Shown one piece after another: positions 58,140 to 64,000 of a DNA stretch of 64,000 nt. The position numbers were made by a program, and so were the translations under genes. The notes beneath the pieces were generated by a model. The model had not been told where the DNA came from, did no database searches, and saw only the letters and a list, made by a program, of their open reading frames with translations. Numbering within the stretch: position 1 is the stretch's first letter; every line of letters starts with the position of its first letter. This DNA is from Sambucus nigra (Eukaryota; Streptophyta; Magnoliopsida; Dipsacales; Adoxaceae), in NCBI GenBank assembly GCA_949130495.1, contig OX422211.1, positions 449,266,219 through 449,330,218 of the forward strand, written 5' to 3'.

Positions 58140-59767
58140 CAGCTTGACATTGCTCCTAATGTTCAGTAGAGGTGGAGCTAACACTAGTTTGACCTTGGGG
58201 AGGTCTTTGGCCTTGGGTAAGAAACTTGCCCTTCTCTTGAACACTCAACGAGGATTGTATCTTTGACACACTTACATTTATTTCGCTAATTAGACGATCA
58301 TATTTAGCATTGGTTTCATTCTGGATAGTGATAAATTGATTCATAGTATCCTCGAGAGTTCTCCGCGGTGGCGGGATATATGCTCCTGGAGGTGGCGGTG
58401 CTTGCACATGTCCTTTCATGTGTGGAGCTTGTTCAAAGTGTTATGGTGGAGGAGGGGCAACATGGGAAGTAGGGTTCATCGCAGCATGTTGTTGCCCATA
58501 GCTAAAACCAGGATGGTTTTTCCATGAAGGGTTGTAAGAATTCCCGTGCGGTGCACCGAAATTACCCTTAAATCCTCCTATACCACTAACTTGCTCTTGA
58601 AGCATCACTTTGTAGGCGGGTATAGTCGGGCATTCCTCAGCTGAATGACCCACCTCAAAAATTGCACACACATTCTCGATGGGGTTTGGTATTGATCTAG
58701 TTTGTCCTCTTCCATATACCTCACATAGGTCTCGAAATCCTTTCTCGAGTGAATCTAATCGACTGTCCGTCATAGAACTCTTGTCTATGTGAAATAGCCT
58801 GGATACCGCTGGAGTGGTGGTCACTTGACGATTTCGATTTTGAGCTTAGGATCAGATGTATCCCAGGATTGGGTAGTCTCGGCGACATACCTCAAGTGAA
58901 GATCAACATCATGGGCATCTAAGTCGACAAAGGGACCACTACCCACGGTCTTAACGAGTTGCTTGGAGTTAAGATTCAGCCCATTATAGAGAAATGAAAT
59001 GATTTTTGCTCTATCAAATCCATGATGGGGTCATGAAGTAACTAACTCATTGAAACGCTCATAACATCGTTGAAATGACTCATTTTCTGATTGTCTGAAC
59101 GCTTGAATTTGAGCCTTTATGGAGATTGTTCGATGTGGTGGGAAGAATTTCTTGAGAAATCTAGATTGCAACTCATTTCAAGATGGAGTCAATCTTGGAG
59201 GCAAATACCATAGCTAGGTCTTAGCTTTATCTTTTAGCGAAAAGGGGAAGAGTTTGAGGCAGATCACCTCTTGTGTGCAAGTTTGATCATTAAGAGTATC
59301 GCACACATCCTCAAATTCCCTAATGTGAAGATATAGCTTTTCAGAATCCATACCATGGTAATGGGGTAACATCTGGATCATCCCGTTTTTGAAACGAAAT
59401 TGCCCGGAATTATACGGGAGTATAATGCATCCTGGAGTGACAGTGCGCTCGGGATATAAGACTTCTCTCAATGGGAGGTATGAGGCCTCTTCCTCACCGA
59501 CTGCTGTACTACCGTGTTGCAACATTTCTCTCTCTCTCTTAAAGACTCGGTGTCCTCATATGGTGTACTCGAAGTGTGCTCGGAGGTGTGTCCTAAGAAG
59601 GTAAACAGAGTGTTATTTGAGATTGAGTGTGACGGTGTGGGAGGTGGAATCCAGAACTGTGGGGCGTTAGGAGTGTGGGGGCTATCGGGGTTGTACTCAA
59701 TGATTGGACTTTCATGAATGCTGGTTGGAGTATTATGAGGTGTGGGAGTGAATTCAGAATTTTGCAT
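58140..59767 (-). pseudogene. gag: Gag of Athila 3
   Basis: The start is chosen at ATG 59767 (M-Q-N-S-E-F-T-P-T-P), followed by EYNPDSPHTPNAPQFWIPPP as in unit 1. Piece 59214-59525 has the capsid-like MDSEKLYLHIREFEDVCDTL and KLFPFSLKDKAKT, the conserved core of plant retrotransposon gag. Piece 58441-58824 has NVCAIFEVGHSAEECPTIPA, a zinc knuckle whose second Cys is replaced by Phe. C-terminal piece 58156-58419 is Pro-rich then Gln-rich. A frame change falls near 59214 and sequence 58830-59210 has stops. Confidence 0.8.
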
Positions 59768-59785
59768 TAATAGCTTATGAGAGAT

Positions 59786-61560
59786 AGTGATGAATCTTTC
59801 TGTGCTTCATTCCAACACTTGAAATGAGGTTGGGATAAGTTGAGGTTTATAGACTATTAGTTTTGTGTATACCAATAGTCGAAATTATCACTAGATTCAT
59901 CAATGTGCCCTCGAATAAAGATGGTATGTGTAGTGATGGTTTCCTACACAAAATTTTGGGTGATAACCCTAATGTTGAATATATATGTATATATATACAT
60001 ATGATATTGAGAGACTATTCATCATAGGAAAAATGGATGAATATGCTTCAAGTATGGGATTGTATTCACATATCGAGGTAAATTAAATGAGTTCGTGGTG
60101 ACAGCTTGTATATTGAGGATTATTTATACTTATAGCTGAGTTTAGATATCTTATACATATGAACGAGAATTAGTTTGTATACATAGATATAAAGATATGT
60201 GAATATATGTATATATATCTATATAGATGTGAATATATGGATATACTTATGTTGTGGATATACATGGTATGAATATTTAAACCGTATATGATGGTTTAAT
60301 GTTTGATCATATGATGGGATCATATGGATGTATATATATTGTGCATGTGAATGATATATATACTTATGTGGTTAAGCATACCCCTCTTATGCTATCATTG
60401 GGAAGTTTCCATGCAGAGGGTGAGCATCCTGGATCAAGGAGTAGGGTGTGGATAGTCCCCAGGTCATATCCGTCCAATGTGTTATTATGTGATTTATATT
60501 TTCGAGGTGAGGCGTGGTGGGTATATCTCGTCTCATTGACCGGTTAGGAGTTATGGCCGCTTTCCGAGACATCGTGTGTGTGTATGGCTCCGATGTAGGT
60601 GATATTGAGATCGACCGGGGTCCCCAGGATGGTATGTGAGTAATGCCCTGGAAGATGATAGCATGATGCAGTTTTATCGGCGATATATATAGCTGGGTAT
60701 ATTATGTGGATGGCCATTGTACATCATATGTGGTATGTACACTTGGCTATGGGAATGGATGGCTATATATATAATGGTTAGAATAAATGTCTATATATAT
60801 ATCTATGCATATCCTATAGATGAAAGGATATGGAGTCTTTTTGGAGGACATCTTGGATGATTATGATGTACTAGATTGATGGGGGTTTATGTATCAGATT
60901 TAAGGAATATTTCGGTTACATCATCCCAAGGATATTATTAGAGATTTTAAGTTTTTTTTATATTGTAATCTAAATTTAGTAGTATTAATAGTAGTATAAA
61001 ATTTGATTTATGGCATAATGGATCTCTAGGATCGACATTGTCAAGGAGTAGTGTAACGGGGTGGTTCCTTGTTTGGATTTCGCTTTGCGAGACACCCCAT
61101 GCACGAAAAGTAGTGCAGTGTTGAGATTGGAGATAAGTTTTGTCAATAATAATTTGTATGCATGTTATTTAGTAATTAAATCATATGATTAAACCCAAAT
61201 ATATGTGGGTAATGTATTAAGAATTATAATTAATTAAATTATAAACCGAAATCCATAAAGCCTATTATGGCATATTTGTTTGTAAAAATAATTAAGTATG
61301 TTTAGAAAGAGTGGATTCTTGGGTTAATATAGGAAGGAAAATTCTCATGGGTAAAGGCAAGGCCTATGTTCAGTTAGGTTGTCCATATAAATGGGGGTAA
61401 TTTAACTAAAATCTCAGGACGCGAAAAGGTGCGCGCCGTTAGATGAGAGGTGAGTTGGGGTTTCACGAGAGTGCGATTCCACTTTAATTATGAAATAAGT
61501 GCACCGATATTTATTATGCATGGTTAACACACTTGCTAAATATTTTTCACAACTCAGGCT
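59786..61560 (+). repeat. Partial LTR related to that of element C
   Basis: The left limit is where Athila 3 similarity ends. From about 60380 the order of landmarks follows element C: GGGTGAGCATCC / CAGGATGATG words, GATGATAGCATGATGC against GAGCATGATAGCATTCC, TTATTATGCAT, AATATTTTTCACAACTCAGGCTCTAACCC against AATATTTTTAAAAGGTTTTGGGCTCTGACCC. No end structure is visible, so it is a fragment. Many ATATATGTATATATAT words lie at 59985-60360. Confidence 0.45.
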
Positions 61561-61586
61561 CTAACCCTTTTACTTTTCTCTCCTGC

Positions 61587-61792
<206 letters not shown>

Positions 61793-62254
61793 AGGTGCAA
61801 GGGTCTTTTTACTGTTTCATAAGTTATAAGATAGATTAACGATTGAGAAGGAATGTGGGTGTTTGCATCTAATGGGTTCATATGAGGCCACGTGGGGCTG
61901 CAAATTTGTAAATCATATCACATGGGGCTGAATGTTTTGAGGAGAGATTATGCCAAAATTGTACCCACCTCGAGCCTCTCACCACTGTCGAATCCCTCAC
62001 CCACTAACAGAGCACAAGGCTCAAGGGTCTCTCTCCATCACTCATTTTGTATTTGGGTGCTTTGAAAGTAGAAGGGAAATCATCTTCATTCAAGATTGCT
62101 GCTCTCACCATCTTCATTCAGCAACCTTTGAACCTTGCTACCGTCACCATCTTCATCCTCAATGTAAGGTTTCTTGATTATTTACGATTTGTCAGCTACC
62201 TTTTAACCTAAACATTGTTCGTGAAGCTTTGGTACCTATTTGGTCGACTTTTAC

Positions 62255-62650
62255 ATTTTTTTTGTTCAAGATCTCACATGTATTGGGGTTTAAATCAAAT
62301 TTAGGGCTTATTGAAGTTCTTGAATGACCAAATCCGAGGAGTTACAACTAATTTTGTTTTGGAGGTCTTGAATCCGTGGAGTTTTTTTTATTCTTTTTTT
62401 GGTTGTGGGTTAGGAACTCATTTTTCCAGACTTTTTTTGTTCGTATTTTGATTTTTCATTTATCAACTTTTCCATTTTTTTTGTTCAATACCTCTCATGT
62501 ATTGGGTTTATATCTCTCATGTATTGGGTTTATATTTTGTTTTTGCGGGTACCAATTTGGTCTCCAAATTTGTTTCGTATTTTGTTTGTTCAAGAACTCT
62601 CAGGTATTGTGTTTCAAATTAGGGCGTTTGCATTTTTTTTGTTCAAGTTT
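62255..62650 (+). repeat. Degenerate dispersed repeat: T-run + GTTCAAGA + CTCTCATGTATTGGG
   Basis: TTTTTTTTGTTCAAGATCTC.CATGTATTGGGGTTT-type units start near 62255, 62474 and 62578, with a partial at 62632. CTCTCATGTATTGGGTTTATAT is tandemly doubled at 62492-62535. This suggests serial duplication of a ~105-bp unit. Confidence 0.6.
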
Positions 62651-62899
62651 GATCCGGAATAATGTTTTCTGGTTGATGCTTCAGAGAAAGACGATTCAGA
62701 TCAAGTTTTTTTCAGAGAAAAATGATTCAGGTCACCTCAACAATGGTATATTGCTATTAACAATGGTTGTATTGGTTAAATCTTAAATATTTTAACCGAA
62801 GAAAGTAGGAGAAGTTGATAATATGTTTTTTGGAATAGGTTTTTTGTAATATTCTAGTTCAACATTTTAAAAACACTATAGGGAACATACATATGGGCA

Positions 62900-62975
62900 G
62901 GTTAAAGTTGAACAACCTCTGAACCACATTGTATATGAGACACAAAAGTTGAACAACCTCTGAACCACATTATAT
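62900..62975 (+). repeat. Short tandem duplication
   Basis: AAGTTGAACAACCTCTGAACCACATT appears twice about 43 bp apart (near 62904 and 62947), each followed by (G/A)TATAT. Confidence 0.85.
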
Positions 62976-64000
62976 ATTACTAGGCTTGGTTGATTGATGT
63001 TGGGTTCCATAAAAGTTTTGCTTTTTTTAATGATTGTTACAAGGTAAGAATATAAGGTCATTAGTGTTGGCAGGAATATAGACTGGATTTTCACTTTTGA
63101 CTATTGGTTTATCAATATGTTCTCCTTCTTTTTAATATTTAGTGATCTGTAGTAGTATTGAGCATACTGTGTTTTCTGGATTGGATTATAGGTATTAAAT
63201 TTGCAATTTTAGATGGAGTTTGTTGTGGAGAAGTTTGACGAATTATAAAGATGAAGGAGAGTGCAGAGGATGGAACAAGAGTGTAGAGGGGGAATAAATT
63301 ATTGTGTTTGAATCTCAGAAATTGAGGATGAAAACCCGAAAGGAAGGGAAATTGAGGATGAGATTATTGGATGCCAAATTCTGTTTCTTAAAACCACTCT
63401 TCAGGGTATGTTGTTTATATTTATATTTTAACAACATAAGACCACTTTTCAAGTTTGGTTTTATAATGTTTATATTTGTATTTTTACAATTTTGTGAATT
63501 TTTTCAGTTCAAAGTTACATTAAGACAATTGTTTAGATTGCAGCGAGCGGTGTGATGGACAAGCATCAGTAGGTGGATGGGGAACCTGCCCTCGGCAGTG
63601 TTCACTCCAATGAAAACTTAGATTTTTGCCCAAGTCTACCTAATAGTAAACCTCCTGGTACAGCTGAGAAAGAAGGCTTGCAGACTATTGTCCAAAAGGA
63701 ACTTTGTTGCAACAAATACACTGAATCAAGAAACAAGAAAGGAGTATGTACCTACCCAGAAGGAGCAGCCAATTAAATAACATACAAATATAAAGTATGT
63801 CCCCAAAGTGATTAACAATCAGAGAGAAGTTAGTTACATGAAAGATAATGCAGGGGGTGCTACTGTGTAGAATAGGAAAAATTTGAATGGCAACAATGAA
63901 AGAGATGAAAATATGTATCTTTCATAGATGGTTTTACATGAAAGACAATGCAAAGGGTGTTATGTTAGGTAATCTTTTCTCGGAATCTAATTAGTATTGA

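Larger units (their letters stand above)
49143..59785 (-). mobile_element. Athila-type Ty3/gypsy retrotransposon 3
   Basis: Minus strand from high to low: gag (59767-58140), protease, RT, RNase H, integrase (to about 54250), promoter region, env-position ORF (53533-52387), non-coding region, 3' LTR (50672-49143). Primer site and 5' LTR are missing: similarity ends just upstream of the gag start at about 59785. The first ~90 bp of the 3' LTR are also missing against unit 2. It is the most complete Athila here in gene content. Confidence 0.85.
61797..64000 (+). other. T-rich unassigned region, possible remnant of a transcribed unit
   Basis: 61950-62166 is less T-rich and resembles a 5' exon: CACCATCTTCATTCAGC and CACCATCTTCATCCTC repeated, then a possible donor AATGTAAGG at 62164. 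Downstream DNA is T-rich and intron-like. 63555-63776 has one coding-like frame after an in-frame stop (EPALGSVHSNENLDFCPSLP, GLQTIVQKELCCNKYTESRN). The following reading frames contain YVPKVINNQREVSYMKDNAG with stops. It may be a degraded LINE ORF1-like sequence or a host pseudogene. I cannot decide. Confidence 0.3.

Noticed and set aside
62376..62786. 136-codon Phe-rich frame that looks like a membrane protein
   Set aside because: It comes from T-rich DNA with duplicated T-runs; the same explains 51387-51764 and 5610-5945.

Overview
The window reads as heterochromatic nuclear DNA of a flowering plant, probably a eudicot. There is no bacterial-style gene organisation. I find no intact host gene, rRNA, tRNA or CRISPR. 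Almost everything is decayed, nested plant transposable elements: Ty3/gypsy LTR retrotransposons of the Tat and Athila lineages, a related family with roughly 3 kb LTRs, and one CACTA (En/Spm-type) DNA transposon. I cannot name the species from sequence alone.

Layout: (i) 1-2729, 5' part of a Tat-like element on the minus strand (protease, gag, primer site, LTR), running off the left edge. (ii) 2945-17430, a second Tat-like minus-strand element (3' LTR, two antisense additional ORFs, integrase, RNase H, RT, protease), truncated before gag. A 6419-bp CACTA element (5227-11645, TSD TTC) sits inside an intron of its first antisense ORF and carries a ~165-bp tandem array. (iii) 17431-18616, unidentified. 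(iv) 18617-28067, element A: two ~3.2 kb LTRs around a ~3.0 kb internal region without long ORFs. (v) 28068-32051, a pol tail plus a plus-strand LTR (C). (vi) 32052-38478, element B, a relative of A, with a nested LTR fragment. (vii) 38479-59785, three Athila-type units on the minus strand. Unit 1 is near complete but lacks the accessory ORF. Unit 2 is only an INT-RT fragment. Unit 3 keeps an env-position ORF with its own TATA box. (viii) 59786-61560, an LTR fragment related to C; 61589-61787, a 199-bp TA/GT/CA tract; 61797-64000, T-rich DNA that I could not assign.

The proteins are relics. I can see catalytic losses (integrase E to K at about 14.95 kb, RNase H D to N in Athila 1, RT motif FMDN in Athila 3, a stop inside the protease active site of the first element), many stops and several frameshifts. 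The longest intact stretch is the 283-codon RT/RNase H ORF at 42082-42933.

The most interesting signal is regulatory. At least seven promoters, in LTRs of several families and in front of the Athila accessory ORF, have a cluster of perfect or near-perfect 8-14 bp palindromes, mostly 150-290 bp upstream of a TATA box. The palindrome sequence differs by family (ACCGGT, GATCGATC, TTCGAA cores) while the architecture stays the same. Other leads are the intronic CACTA insertion, the covarying hairpin in its tandem repeat, and two accessory retroelement ORFs that each seem to have a private promoter.
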